Shown here one piece after another: positions 7,875 through 15,373 of a stretch of DNA of 24,715 nucleotides. This DNA comes from JBDREF01 sp043820045 (lineage in GTDB: Bacteria > Planctomycetota > Phycisphaerae > Sedimentisphaerales > Anaerobacaceae). Location: positions 1 through 24,715 of the forward strand of contig JBDREF010000103.1 in assembly GCA_043820045.1 (NCBI GenBank), given 5' to 3'. Within the stretch, counting starts at the first letter, position 1, and every line of letters begins with the position of its first letter. A model generated the notes under the pieces. The model was given only the letters and a program-made list of their open reading frames with translations, had not been told where the DNA came from and made no database searches. The position numbers and the translations under genes are program-made.

Positions 7875-7918
7875 AACGGGGCACCACTAAAAAGTATCCA
7901 CACTTCAATTTTGACAAT

Positions 7919-7947
7919 AACTTACTCGTAGCGACTGGTACTGTCAA
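7919..7947 (-). promoter_or_regulatory. Promoter of pheT
   Basis: On the minus strand a perfect -35 TTGACA (7947-7942), a 17-bp spacer and TAAGTT (7924-7919). The predicted leader is about 38 nt. This gives pheT its own promoter, separate from the upstream trkHA operon. No T-box features fit in so short a leader. Confidence 0.6.
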
Positions 7948-8009
7948 GGATTTTGCGCCGCCTGTTTGAGGAGTCAAGCCGGCACCCTCGCGCCCTATCT
8001 GGGGTCAAT

Positions 8010-8039
8010 GGCTGCAATGCTCTGCAGGCATGTGCAGCC
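8010..8039 (-). other. Strong hairpin just downstream of trkA
   Basis: On the minus strand GGCTGCA (8039-8033), one bulged base, and ATGC (8031-8028) pair with GCAT (8020-8017) and TGCAGCC (8016-8010). This gives an 11-bp stem with a 7-base loop containing the palindrome CTGCAG. It begins 33 nt after the trkA stop. No U-tract follows, so it is not a classical terminator. It may mark or protect the 3' end of the trkHA mRNA. Confidence 0.45.
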
Positions 8040-8071
8040 GATGAGCTGGATGCATGTACAAAGCTATACCG

Positions 8072-8755
8072 TCAGCGTTTTCCCTCAGCAGTCAGGAAAT
8101 CAACCGCCCCCTTGATGTTCTCTGCGGCCGATATCATGAACAGTTCATTGCCTTCGTTTATTACCTGCTTGCCTCTGGGGATCGAAAATTCTTCCGTTCG
8201 TTGATTATATACCGCGACAAAAACGCATTCCGACGGGAAATGGCGGCTATCGACAATGTCCTTGATGTTCTTACCGGCGACCTTGGCTCCTTCGGGTACG
8301 GTGACCATGAATATATCCGCCTTGCCGCCGCCTATTGTCGTTATTCTTCGCACCTTCGGGTTCTCGATATCCATCAGCATCTGATTGATCATCAGGTCGG
8401 TAACGCGAACGATCGAGCTTGCACCGGCAACCATGTAGGCATTCTTGTAGGCGGAATCCCTCATTCTGACTATGACCCTTGGCACCTCAAAACTCTTTGC
8501 CAATATAGCACAGGCGAGATTGTCGGCGTCCCTGCCAGTGGCGGCAACTACAACATCGGCCTTTCTGACGCCGGCCTCGATCAAAGCCTGAATGCTCGTG
8601 GCGCTGCCGTTTATGGCGACAACGCCGGTTTCCGCATAGAGCGCGTCGCAACGCTCCTTATTCTGCTCAATCAAGACCACGTCGTGCTTGTTATCAAGCA
8701 GGCTGCGAACAAGCCCGCCGCCAACCATTCCGCCGCCAGCAATCACAACATACAT
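8072..8755 (-). CDS. trkA: Trk/Ktr potassium-uptake regulatory subunit (single-RCK TrkA/KtrA type)
   Basis: This cytoplasmic gating subunit binds nucleotide and controls the TrkH-type channel. Residues 1-120 form an RCK_N Rossmann fold: 'VVIAGGGMVGGGL' (3-15, GxGxxG-like), the acidic end of beta 2 at 'VVLIEQN', and 'GVVAINGSATS'. Residues about 140-222 form the RCK_C domain. At 227 residues it holds one RCK unit, like KtrA, not the duplicated 458-residue E. coli TrkA. An excellent Shine-Dalgarno (GGAGGTGA) lies upstream of the ATG at 8755. It follows trkH by 55 bp in the same direction, forming a trkH-trkA operon. Confidence 0.92.
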   Translation of the reverse strand: MYVVIAGGGMVGGGLVRSLLDNKHDVVLIEQNKERCDALYAETGVVAINGSATSIQALIEAGVRKADVVVAATGRDADNLACAILAKSFEVPRVIVRMRDSAYKNAYMVAGASSIVRVTDLMINQMLMDIENPKVRRITTIGGGKADIFMVTVPEGAKVAGKNIKDIVDSRHFPSECVFVAVYNQRTEEFSIPRGKQVINEGNELFMISAAENIKGAVDFLTAEGKR

Positions 8756-8810
8756 ATCTGTGTCACCTCCAAATGTTGGAAACCCACTACTTGATTTTCG
8801 TACCGGTGAT

Positions 8811-10337
8811 TTATTTCCACGCCTTTCTGGAAAACAATAGCAAGACCGGCAATATCTCCAGCCTTCCGGCCAACATGCCGAAAATATACGTCCCCTTCAC
8901 AACAGGATGGATATTTATCATGTCCTCGGTCGATATATAGCAGGGCCCGATATTACCCACCGCCGAAAACATCCCTGACAGCGATCGCCACGGGTCTTGA
9001 TTCGAGAAAAGAGCCGTAACGGCGCCGCCCGCAAGTATAAGTACCATCCACGTGAAGAATATAGCTGCGGTCCGGTGCACCTCGTCTTCGGGCACTACTT
9101 TCTTGTCGATGATTACGCCGGCCGACGCCCGGCCGGAGGTCCTTAGCTTGAAGAGTTCCCTGAACATCAGTCGGTTGAGTATGGCGACTCTCAAGACCTT
9201 GAAACCACCCGATGTCGAGCCGGCGCAGCCACCGATAACCATCATAGCCAGAAACAACTGCCTGGACAGCGTGCCAAAGAAATCGGAGCCAATATCTCTC
9301 GTTGCGAAGCCGGTGGTCGTGAGAATCGACGTCACTTGGAACAAGGCACCACGGGCCGCACGCTCACAATCAGCGAGATCGATCGCGGTGCCGTCTCTGT
9401 AGAGGGCACTGAAAGCTCCGGCCTTGTGGAAATGGTCGATGAATACGATAACGGTAAAAGCAGCAATCAGCCGCCACCAGTACCGAATCTCCGTGTTGTC
9501 CCAGAGGGCCTTGAAATCTCTCGTCAGAAGGCGGTAATGGACAAGAAAGCTGATTCCGCCCAGCATCATGAAGATAATGAGAGTATATTCTATCAGTCGG
9601 TAATTGGGGTGGCCTGTTGAGCGATAGAAGTCAATGCTGCTGTCGTAGGGGGAAAAGCCCCCGGTTGACAAAGTGGTAAGGGCATGACACACCGCATCGA
9701 AAATGGGCATCTTTTCAATCACCAGGACGGCGGCGGCAAGGATTGTCAACCCGGCATATATCGCCCAGATTATCCTCAGCGTGTGGGACAGACCCGGAGC
9801 GGGCCTGGCCGAAGAAATCTTGTGGCTCTCTGCGCCAAACATGTGATGGGCCCCGCCTGCATGGAAGGTTACTGCCAGGAAAAAAGAAAGTATCCCTATG
9901 CCGCCGAGCCACTCCGTAAGAGACCGCCAGAACAGTATACTCCTCGGCATGTTATCGAGCCCGGAGAAAACAGTAATGCCCGTGGTGGTAAATCCGCTCA
10001 TTGCCTCGAAGTAGGCATCCAGGCAGTTTGAGCCAATCCCGATCACGAACGGCAAGGCCCCGACGGCCGAGACAAGAAGCCACCCAAGGGCACAGATCAG
10101 CATAGAACCGGTCGTGTCCAGCCTTTCCGGCTTGAACTTACTGCGCAAAACAAACCCGAGACTGAACGAGCACAGGGCCGCAACGGCAAAAGCCGCAGCA
10201 GACCTCCAGCCGTCACCCATCTGTCCCCAGTAGATGACGACCACCACCAGCGGGAGCAAAAGGACCAGACCCAGTATCTCCAGCAACCCGCCGACAAAAT
10301 GGAATATGCAATTGATTCGCCGAAATCCGTTTCTCAT
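8811..10337 (-). CDS. trkH: Trk-type potassium uptake channel/transporter subunit
   Basis: This 508-residue polytopic inner-membrane protein conducts K+ with its RCK partner. Four pore-loop segments of the Trk/Ktr/HKT superfamily are visible: 'SGFTTTGITV' (114-123), 'LTTLSTGGFSP' (220-230), 'SILTTTGFATRD' (337-348) and 'FSAVGNIGPCY' (457-467). The hallmark 'GGCAGSTSGGFK' is at 369-380, before the loop of the third repeat. The length fits TrkH (about 480-510) better than KtrB (about 450). AAGG lies 6 bp before the ATG at 10337. It is the first gene of the trkHA operon and has a near-consensus promoter. Confidence 0.94.
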   Translation of the reverse strand: MRNGFRRINCIFHFVGGLLEILGLVLLLPLVVVVIYWGQMGDGWRSAAAFAVAALCSFSLGFVLRSKFKPERLDTTGSMLICALGWLLVSAVGALPFVIGIGSNCLDAYFEAMSGFTTTGITVFSGLDNMPRSILFWRSLTEWLGGIGILSFFLAVTFHAGGAHHMFGAESHKISSARPAPGLSHTLRIIWAIYAGLTILAAAVLVIEKMPIFDAVCHALTTLSTGGFSPYDSSIDFYRSTGHPNYRLIEYTLIIFMMLGGISFLVHYRLLTRDFKALWDNTEIRYWWRLIAAFTVIVFIDHFHKAGAFSALYRDGTAIDLADCERAARGALFQVTSILTTTGFATRDIGSDFFGTLSRQLFLAMMVIGGCAGSTSGGFKVLRVAILNRLMFRELFKLRTSGRASAGVIIDKKVVPEDEVHRTAAIFFTWMVLILAGGAVTALFSNQDPWRSLSGMFSAVGNIGPCYISTEDMINIHPVVKGTYIFGMLAGRLEILPVLLLFSRKAWK

Positions 10338-10383
10338 CTACAACCTTGCGTTTTAATCCTGCTACCGTCGCAACGGTGTCTGA

Positions 10384-10411
10384 ATTATAATGGCGGTGAA
10401 CACTATTTCAA
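10384..10411 (-). promoter_or_regulatory. Promoter of trkHA
   Basis: On the minus strand TTGAAA (10411-10406), a 16-bp spacer and a perfect TATAAT (10389-10384), 46 bp before the trkH start. The early leader holds a small hairpin, ACCGT/ACGGT with a 4-base loop (10364-10377), at about the transcription start. It might affect initiation or mRNA stability. Confidence 0.6.
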
Positions 10412-10475
10412 GTTATTTGTCGAGTCGCTATCCGGGCCGGACTGCGCAAAAAATTCCAAGCTTGAAGATTTGGGT

Positions 10476-10503
10476 TTCTGCTTCACCGATTTATCCTTAT
10501 AAT
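10476..10503 (+). promoter_or_regulatory. Candidate promoter of the VOC gene
   Basis: A perfect TATAAT (10498-10503) lies 43 bp before the ATG, with a poor -35 (TTCTGC, 10476-10481) at 16 bp. The surrounding 11-mer CCTTATAATAT recurs at 12673-12683 before the PEGA lipoprotein gene, also on the plus strand. Confidence 0.5.
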
Positions 10504-10546
10504 ATGCGCGACTATTCCAAACTGTGAGATTTTAAGGAGAATTCTG

Positions 10547-11089
10547 ATGACAAAGTACAATGTGACAGTCCTGGCGGCTCTGTGCCTGCTGGCGGGCGTA
10601 ATACTTGCCGGTACCGCCGGCACCGACACGGCAAAAAGTGATTTTGCCAGAACCACGATTGATCTGGGCATCGTGGTAAGCGATGTGGAAAAGGCGGCGC
10701 AATTCTATAAAAATGCGTTGGGATTTACCGAGCTGCCTGGTTTTGATGTCTCGAAAGAGATGGGAGGCGATTCGGGGTTGAGTAATTATCACGCTTTCAA
10801 AGTAAGGGTACTGGTGCTGGGCGAGGAGGCGAGCGCCACCAAAATCAAGATTATGGAGTTCCCGACGGCGCCGGGGAAGAAGGTCGATAACCGGTTTATT
10901 CATTCGAGCCTTGGGTGCAGCTACCTGACGATATTTGTCTCGGATACGACTGCGGCCGTAGAGCGGGCAAAGAAAGCCGGCGTTGCTCCCGTGAAAGAGC
11001 CCTACAAGCTTGGCGGAGGCAATTCTTATCTAACGCTGGTGAGGGACCCCGACGGAAACGTCATAGAATTGGTGGGCCCCATGAAGTAA
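10547..11089 (+). CDS. Secreted glyoxalase/bleomycin-resistance (VOC) fold protein
   Basis: The 180-residue product has a Sec signal peptide (residues 1-about 25, cleavage likely near 'LAGTAG') and then one VOC domain of two beta-alpha-beta-beta-beta repeats. These are 'TIDLGIVVSDVEKAAQFYKNALGF' (38-60, in two parts) and 'YLTIFVSDTTAAVERAKKAGV'. It ends in the typical 'RDPDGNVIELVGP' (166-178). Glyoxalases and dioxygenases of this fold bind a metal through His/Glu. Here the usual histidines before 'IVVSD' and 'IFVSD' are replaced by Leu40 and Tyr126, while the C-terminal acid E174 is kept. A canonical metalloenzyme is therefore doubtful, and the substrate is unknown. A strong AAGGAG lies 8 bp before the ATG. 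Export suggests a periplasmic or envelope role. The next gene starts 34 bp downstream, so co-transcription is likely. Confidence 0.85.
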   Translation: MTKYNVTVLAALCLLAGVILAGTAGTDTAKSDFARTTIDLGIVVSDVEKAAQFYKNALGFTELPGFDVSKEMGGDSGLSNYHAFKVRVLVLGEEASATKIKIMEFPTAPGKKVDNRFIHSSLGCSYLTIFVSDTTAAVERAKKAGVAPVKEPYKLGGGNSYLTLVRDPDGNVIELVGPMK

Positions 11090-11122
11090 TTTCGGCTCCG
11101 ACAATCGAGCAGTAATTCCGGG

Positions 11123-12631
11123 ATGAGTCTGAGGCTGTGTGCAATGGACGATATCAAGCGATTTGAACAACTTATCAATTGCGGCTATTGTTGCATATCC
11201 ATAGTGACCCATGAAGAAGGGTACGCATTGGAAATCGTGCGTCAGGCGGTAATCCACCTGGAACGCCGCATGTTGATATGGTCTGTTGCCGCCGGCGTCA
11301 GGGAGGGCCTGCTCAGAGACAGTCCTTTCATAGCCGGTACCGAGACGCCTGCCTCCGGGCTTTGCCATCTTGCCGATTCGGAGCCAGACACTGTCTGTGT
11401 GACCCTCGACCTCGCTGAGTATCTCAAGGGCGGCCAGACTTTGCGAGTTTTGCGCGATATGATCGACCGTTTCGAGGAAAGCGGCAATACGCTTGTGATG
11501 ATTGACAGCAACGACAGGCTCCCCGAAGTCATAAGATCTTACGCAAGGCCTTTCGAGATATCTTTTCCGGACGAGAAGGAACTGCAGGACCTTATCCGCA
11601 GAACGCTTCGGCGCGTGCATCGCAAGACACCGATTGAGGTCGGTATCAGCCAGAAAGGCCTGAATACCATTGTCCGCAACCTTCGCGGCCTGACCCGGCG
11701 CCAGGCAGAACGCATTATTGTCGACGCCGTCGCCGATGACAAATGTTTCGACGACGACGACATAAATGTCATAATTGCAAGCAAGCGGCGGATGATTCAA
11801 CGGGGCGGTTTGCTCGAGTATATCCAGACGCCGCTGGATTTGAGCGAAATCGGCGGCATGAGGCGGCTTAAGGAATGGCTCGCAAAGCGAAAGGACGCTC
11901 TCAGTCCCAAAGCCGAAGATTTCGGACTCAGTGCCGCCAGGGGCGTGCTGATGCTCGGCGTACAGGGCGCCGGCAAGAGCCTATGCGCCAAGGCGATTGC
12001 AACCGCCTGGCATCAGCCCCTCTTGAGATTGGATCCCGGCACACTTTACGCAAGTTTCATCGGTGAATCCGAACGCAATCTCCGCGACGCATTACGGCAG
12101 ATCGAGGCAATGTCGCCGGTGGTCTTATGGATAGATGAAATCGAAAAGGGTTTTGCCTCGGCCGCAAGCCAAAGCACCGACGGCGGCCTGTCCAAGAGAA
12201 TGTTCGGCACGTTGCTGACATGGTTGCAGGAGCGCGAGGCGCCCGTATTCGTCGTCGCCACCGCCAATGATATCGAGGCCCTGCCGCCCGAACTTCTGCG
12301 CAAGGGCCGGTTCGACGAGATATTCTTTGTTGACCTGCCTAAAGAAGACGTTCGCAAGGAAATATTTGCCATCCACCTGAGGAAACGCAAGCGGGACCCC
12401 AGCAAGTTTGATCTGCAGGCGTTAGCTGAGGCATCCGAAGGCTACAGCGGTTCGGAAGTAGAACAGGGCATAATATCCGCCCTGCATGAGGCCTATGCGG
12501 ACAAAACAGGTCTGGATACGGATCGAATTTTCGCAGCCCTGAAGGCTTCGCCTCCGCTCTCGGTAACACTTGCCGAAAAAGTCGAGTCCTTACGGCTATG
12601 GGCCGATGGCAGATGCGTGCCCGCTGACTGA
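11123..12631 (+). CDS. AAA+ ATPase, Ycf46-like
   Basis: This 502-residue protein has an N-terminal degenerate ATPase-like region (about 1-230) and a complete AAA+ module. Walker A is 'GVQGAGKS' (279-286), Walker B 'VVLWIDEIE' (333-341), sensor 1 'ATAN' (379-382) and the arginine-finger region 'LLRKGRFDE' (391-399). A C-terminal helical lid contains 'EGYSGSEVEQGI'. Domain order and motifs match the Ycf46 family of cyanobacteria, plastids and other bacteria. In cyanobacteria that family is linked to inorganic-carbon use, but its client is not established generally. The first ATG (11123) has no clear Shine-Dalgarno. An in-frame ATG at 11144 ('MDDIKRF') is a plausible alternative and resembles family N-termini better. 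It lies between the VOC and PEGA lipoprotein genes; no functional link to them is evident. Confidence 0.87.
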   Translation: MSLRLCAMDDIKRFEQLINCGYCCISIVTHEEGYALEIVRQAVIHLERRMLIWSVAAGVREGLLRDSPFIAGTETPASGLCHLADSEPDTVCVTLDLAEYLKGGQTLRVLRDMIDRFEESGNTLVMIDSNDRLPEVIRSYARPFEISFPDEKELQDLIRRTLRRVHRKTPIEVGISQKGLNTIVRNLRGLTRRQAERIIVDAVADDKCFDDDDINVIIASKRRMIQRGGLLEYIQTPLDLSEIGGMRRLKEWLAKRKDALSPKAEDFGLSAARGVLMLGVQGAGKSLCAKAIATAWHQPLLRLDPGTLYASFIGESERNLRDALRQIEAMSPVVLWIDEIEKGFASAASQSTDGGLSKRMFGTLLTWLQEREAPVFVVATANDIEALPPELLRKGRFDEIFFVDLPKEDVRKEIFAIHLRKRKRDPSKFDLQALAEASEGYSGSEVEQGIISALHEAYADKTGLDTDRIFAALKASPPLSVTLAEKVESLRLWADGRCVPAD

Positions 12632-12653
12632 AAAACACCCTCCCGCTTTGGGC

Positions 12654-12681
12654 TTTCATCTTTTTGCTTTTACCTTATAAT
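12654..12681 (+). promoter_or_regulatory. Candidate promoter of the PEGA lipoprotein-symporter pair
   Basis: TATAAT (12676-12681) lies 43 bp before the ATG at 12724, with a weak -35 (TTTCAT, 12654-12659) at 16 bp. It shares the 11-mer CCTTATAATAT and the distance to the start codon with the VOC promoter. Confidence 0.45.
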
Positions 12682-12723
12682 ATCGGCCATAAATGGAGTT
12701 TACCGATTTGAGGATTATCTCTT

Positions 12724-13128
12724 ATGGCAAAGCTAAGTCTATTCAGCGTGACGACCGTTTGCTTGCTCGCCGCCTTGTTCCTCTCCGGCTGCGTCGAACG
12801 AAAGCTGACGATAAACACCGAGCCCAAAGGAGCGTTAGTCACCCTTAACGACGAGGAAATCGGCGAGTCTCCCGTCACAGTCAACTTCAACTGGTACGGC
12901 GATTATTGTGTCAGAATAAGCAAGGAAGGCTTTGAAACGTTAAATACGCATCGAGAGCTGAAAGCTCCGTGGTACGACCATTTTCCCTGGGATTTCTTCG
13001 CTCAGATAGTCAATCCTAACAGAGTCGTAGATTGGTACGAATGGTCGTTTGAGCTTGAACCCAAACGACAGATCAGCCCGCAGGAGTTGATTCGAAACGC
13101 TCAGGAACTCAAAGCACAGATGCAATAA
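12724..13128 (+). CDS. PEGA-domain lipoprotein
   Basis: The 134-residue protein starts with a type II signal peptide and lipobox 'LFLSGC', so C23 should be lipidated. It then carries a PEGA domain, 'KLTINTEPKGALVTLNDEEI' onward through 'GESPVTVNFNWYGDYCVRISKEGFE' (two parts, about 27-75). PEGA domains are small beta folds common in surface proteins and are thought to bind cell-surface components or proteins. The C-terminal part is Trp/Phe/Pro-rich, then charged. GAGG lies 10 bp before the ATG. The stop codon is 11 bp before the symporter start, so the two genes are probably translated from one mRNA. Its relation to the transporter is unknown. Confidence 0.85.
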   Translation: MAKLSLFSVTTVCLLAALFLSGCVERKLTINTEPKGALVTLNDEEIGESPVTVNFNWYGDYCVRISKEGFETLNTHRELKAPWYDHFPWDFFAQIVNPNRVVDWYEWSFELEPKRQISPQELIRNAQELKAQMQ

Positions 13129-13133
13129 AGGAG
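13128..13133 (+). promoter_or_regulatory. Ribosome binding site that sets the symporter start
   Basis: AAGGAG overlaps the last base of the lipoprotein TAA. The spacing of 6 bases to the TTG at 13140, against 0 bases to the TTG at 13134, supports the downstream start and indicates translational coupling with the lipoprotein gene. Confidence 0.7.
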
Positions 13134-13139
13134 TTGCGT

Positions 13140-14345
13140 TTGAAACTGAAGGTTCATACCCAAATTATCATCGCCATTGTCCTGGGTGTTGTAACGGGAC
13201 TACTGCTGGGGGAAAGATCCAGCCACCTGAAGATTCTGGGGGACGTATTCATTCGACTGCTCAAACTGATCATCATACCCCTGATTATGGCCTCGATGGT
13301 AGCCGGCATCGTGAGCCTCGGCGATGTGCGAAAACTGGGCAGAATCGGCCTGAAGACGCTTATTTACTATATGGCTACGACAGCCTTGTCTGTGGGAGTT
13401 GGGCTTGTCCTTGTCAATGTAATCACCCCCGGAGGCAACGTAGATATCGGGGTTGAGACAACGGCTGAGGTGGCGAGCCGGGACGTACCCTCCCTGCTAT
13501 CTATTATCGAAGACGTCATTCCGGCGAATCTGTTCGATGCCATAGCGAAGGACAAAGTTCTGTCGGTCATATTCTTCTCTCTGCTTCTGGGAGTTGCGAT
13601 AAGCAGTATAGGCGAGAAAGGCAGGCCGCTGGTCATTTTGTTCGAGTCTTTCAACGATGTGATGATGAAGATAACCGGCTGGATTATGCGGCTGGCGCCG
13701 TTTGGTGTCTTCGCCCTGATGGCCCATACGATCGGAACGATGGGCCTGTCGGTCATAAAACCACTTATGGCATACATGGCAACAGTCGTTCTCGGCCTGA
13801 CCATCCATGCTTTCATAACGCTGCCTCTGTTGCTGAGCGCGGTCGCAAAATATTCGCCCTTGAAATTCATCAAAGATGTTTTCAGCGCGGTGGCTACGGC
13901 TTTCAGCACGGCCAGCAGCGCAGCGACTCTGCCAATTACAATGGAGTGCGTTCAGGAAAACACCGGCGTTTCAAATAAGGTAGCAAGCTTTGTGTTGCCG
14001 TTGGGCGCTACGGTAAATATGGACGGCACGGCATTGTACGAAGCGGTCGCTGCCATGTTTATCGCCCAGGCATACGGCATAGACCTCAGTATCACTCAGC
14101 AACTGGTCATTATGCTCACGGCAACGCTTGCATCGATAGGCGCCGCGGCGATACCGGGGGCCGGCCTTATCACCCTTGTCATTGTGCTAAAGGCCGTGAA
14201 CCTGCCGCTTGAAGGTATTGGGATGATTCTGGCCGTGGACAGGCTGCTCGATATGCTTCGAACCGCCGTGAACGTGTGGGGAGACGCGTGTGGGGCTGCG
14301 GTTATCGCCCACCTCGAAGGCGAGCAACTGAAGAGACTGCGGTAA
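13140..14345 (+). CDS. Na+/H+:dicarboxylate (glutamate/C4-dicarboxylate) symporter, DAACS family
   Basis: This secondary transporter (401 residues from the preferred start) has 8 membrane helices and two re-entrant loops. The serine-rich loop 'STASSAATLPIT' and the 'NMDGTALYE' motif of the Na+-binding helix (NMDGT) are intact. Near the C-terminus 'DRLLDMLRTAVNVWGDACGA' holds the Asp/Arg/Asn substrate-site positions of GltP/GltT/DctA proteins. The Arg in 'LDMLRTAVNV' would favour acidic substrates, but glutamate, aspartate and C4-dicarboxylate cannot be told apart. AAGGAG (13128-13133) is 6 bp before the TTG at 13140, so I chose this start. A TTG at 13134 abuts the ribosome site and is less likely. 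The gene ends 12 bp from the convergent epimerase gene. Confidence 0.9.
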   Translation: MKLKVHTQIIIAIVLGVVTGLLLGERSSHLKILGDVFIRLLKLIIIPLIMASMVAGIVSLGDVRKLGRIGLKTLIYYMATTALSVGVGLVLVNVITPGGNVDIGVETTAEVASRDVPSLLSIIEDVIPANLFDAIAKDKVLSVIFFSLLLGVAISSIGEKGRPLVILFESFNDVMMKITGWIMRLAPFGVFALMAHTIGTMGLSVIKPLMAYMATVVLGLTIHAFITLPLLLSAVAKYSPLKFIKDVFSAVATAFSTASSAATLPITMECVQENTGVSNKVASFVLPLGATVNMDGTALYEAVAAMFIAQAYGIDLSITQQLVIMLTATLASIGAAAIPGAGLITLVIVLKAVNLPLEGIGMILAVDRLLDMLRTAVNVWGDACGAAVIAHLEGEQLKRLR

Positions 14346-14357
14346 CTCCGACCGCGA

Positions 14358-15296
14358 TTAAATGAGATGCTCTCTGTACCAGTCTATTGCCTTTCCCAGC
14401 CCATCCTCAAAGCCAATCACCGGCTTAAAACCGATTAGCTCTCTGGCTGTCGTGATGTCCGCCAATGAATGCTTTACGTCTCCTGGGCGAGCGTGGGCGT
14501 ACGTTGGTTTGACGTTCTTCTCAAGAACCTCGTTGATAATATCGATGATGTCATTCACGGTTACGGCCTCGCCGCAAGCAATATTTACAACTTCGCCTTT
14601 CGTCTGTTTGGCCTGGGCGGCAAGCAGATTTGCCTCAACAACGTTGTCCACATGAGTGAAGTCCCGGCTCTGTTCACCGTCGCCGTAAATAGTCGGGGGC
14701 TCACCCTTGAGTATCGCCGTAACGAAAGCCGGGATCGCCGCGGCGTATTGGCTGGCCGGATCCTGGTGCGGGCCGAAAACATTAAAGTAGCGCAGCGAGA
14801 TGGTCTCGAGGCCGAAGACCTTGTAGAAAACCGAACAGTAGTATTCGCCTACAAGCTTGGCTACGGCATAAGGTGAAAGAGGACTCGGAGGCATAGTCTC
14901 GACTTTCGGCAGAGTAGGCGTATCGCCATAGGCCGAGGAGCTTGCTGCATAGACGAAACGCTTGACTCCTGCGTCGCGGGCGGCCAGAAGAAGCGTGAAG
15001 GTGGCATCGACACAATGCTTGTGGGTGGCGCCGGGGTCATCGACACTTAACGGCACAGAAGGCAAGGCGCCATGATGCAAAACCACCTCGATATCTTTAA
15101 CAGCCGACTGGGCGACCTCCGAATCGCCCATATCGGCTTCGATGAATTCAATTTCGTCCATTACATCGGCAAGATTGCTTTTCCGGCCCGTGAGAAGGTT
15201 ATCCACAACCCTTACGGAGCAACCTTGCGCGACAAGTGTCTTGCAGATGTTCGAACCAATGAACCCGGCTCCGCCGGTGACCAGAAATTTCTCCAT
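14358..15296 (-). CDS. NAD-dependent UDP-sugar 4-epimerase (extended SDR)
   Basis: The product of about 312 residues interconverts UDP-hexoses such as UDP-Glc/UDP-Gal or their N-acetyl forms for polysaccharide synthesis. Numbering from the upstream TTG, it has the Rossmann 'TGGAGFIGSN' (8-17), 'HHGALPSVPLSVDDP' (75-89, close to WbpP/GalE-type proteins), the catalytic 'SSSAYG' (120-125) and 'YAVAK' (144-148), and 'SLRYFNVFGPHQDP'. The 'HHGALPSVPLS' segment favours the GNE/WbpP-like group acting on N-acetylated sugars. This is an inference. I prefer the ATG at 15296 because AGAGG lies 9 bp upstream; the TTG at 15299 is too close. It is the last gene of the exosortase/polysaccharide block, 77 bp after the BY-kinase gene. 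A TATAAT (15363-15358, minus) without a good -35 could be a weak internal promoter. Confidence 0.9.
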   Translation of the reverse strand: MEKFLVTGGAGFIGSNICKTLVAQGCSVRVVDNLLTGRKSNLADVMDEIEFIEADMGDSEVAQSAVKDIEVVLHHGALPSVPLSVDDPGATHKHCVDATFTLLLAARDAGVKRFVYAASSSAYGDTPTLPKVETMPPSPLSPYAVAKLVGEYYCSVFYKVFGLETISLRYFNVFGPHQDPASQYAAAIPAFVTAILKGEPPTIYGDGEQSRDFTHVDNVVEANLLAAQAKQTKGEVVNIACGEAVTVNDIIDIINEVLEKNVKPTYAHARPGDVKHSLADITTARELIGFKPVIGFEDGLGKAIDWYREHLI

Positions 15297-15373
15297 CAAA
15301 CAGACCTCTCAAAAGAAAACACGGATACATGCTCGATGATACAGAAAACCATTCCGCATTATATCCGAAGGTC

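Noticed and set aside
8054..8794. 246-codon plus-strand frame covering trkA
   Set aside because: trkA on the minus strand has RCK motifs and a perfect Shine-Dalgarno; the plus frame has neither.
11030..11800. 256-codon minus-strand frame opposite the AAA ATPase N-terminus
   Set aside because: The plus-strand ATPase is continuous and family-like across this region, and the antisense product is unrecognisable.
14339..14355. GCGGT/ACCGC hairpin between the converging symporter and epimerase genes
   Set aside because: A 5-bp stem without a T-run on either side, overlapping the symporter's last codons, is too weak to call a terminator.
15358..15363. Perfect TATAAT on the minus strand before the epimerase gene
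   Set aside because: No acceptable -35 hexamer lies 15-19 bp upstream, so it is not listed as a promoter.
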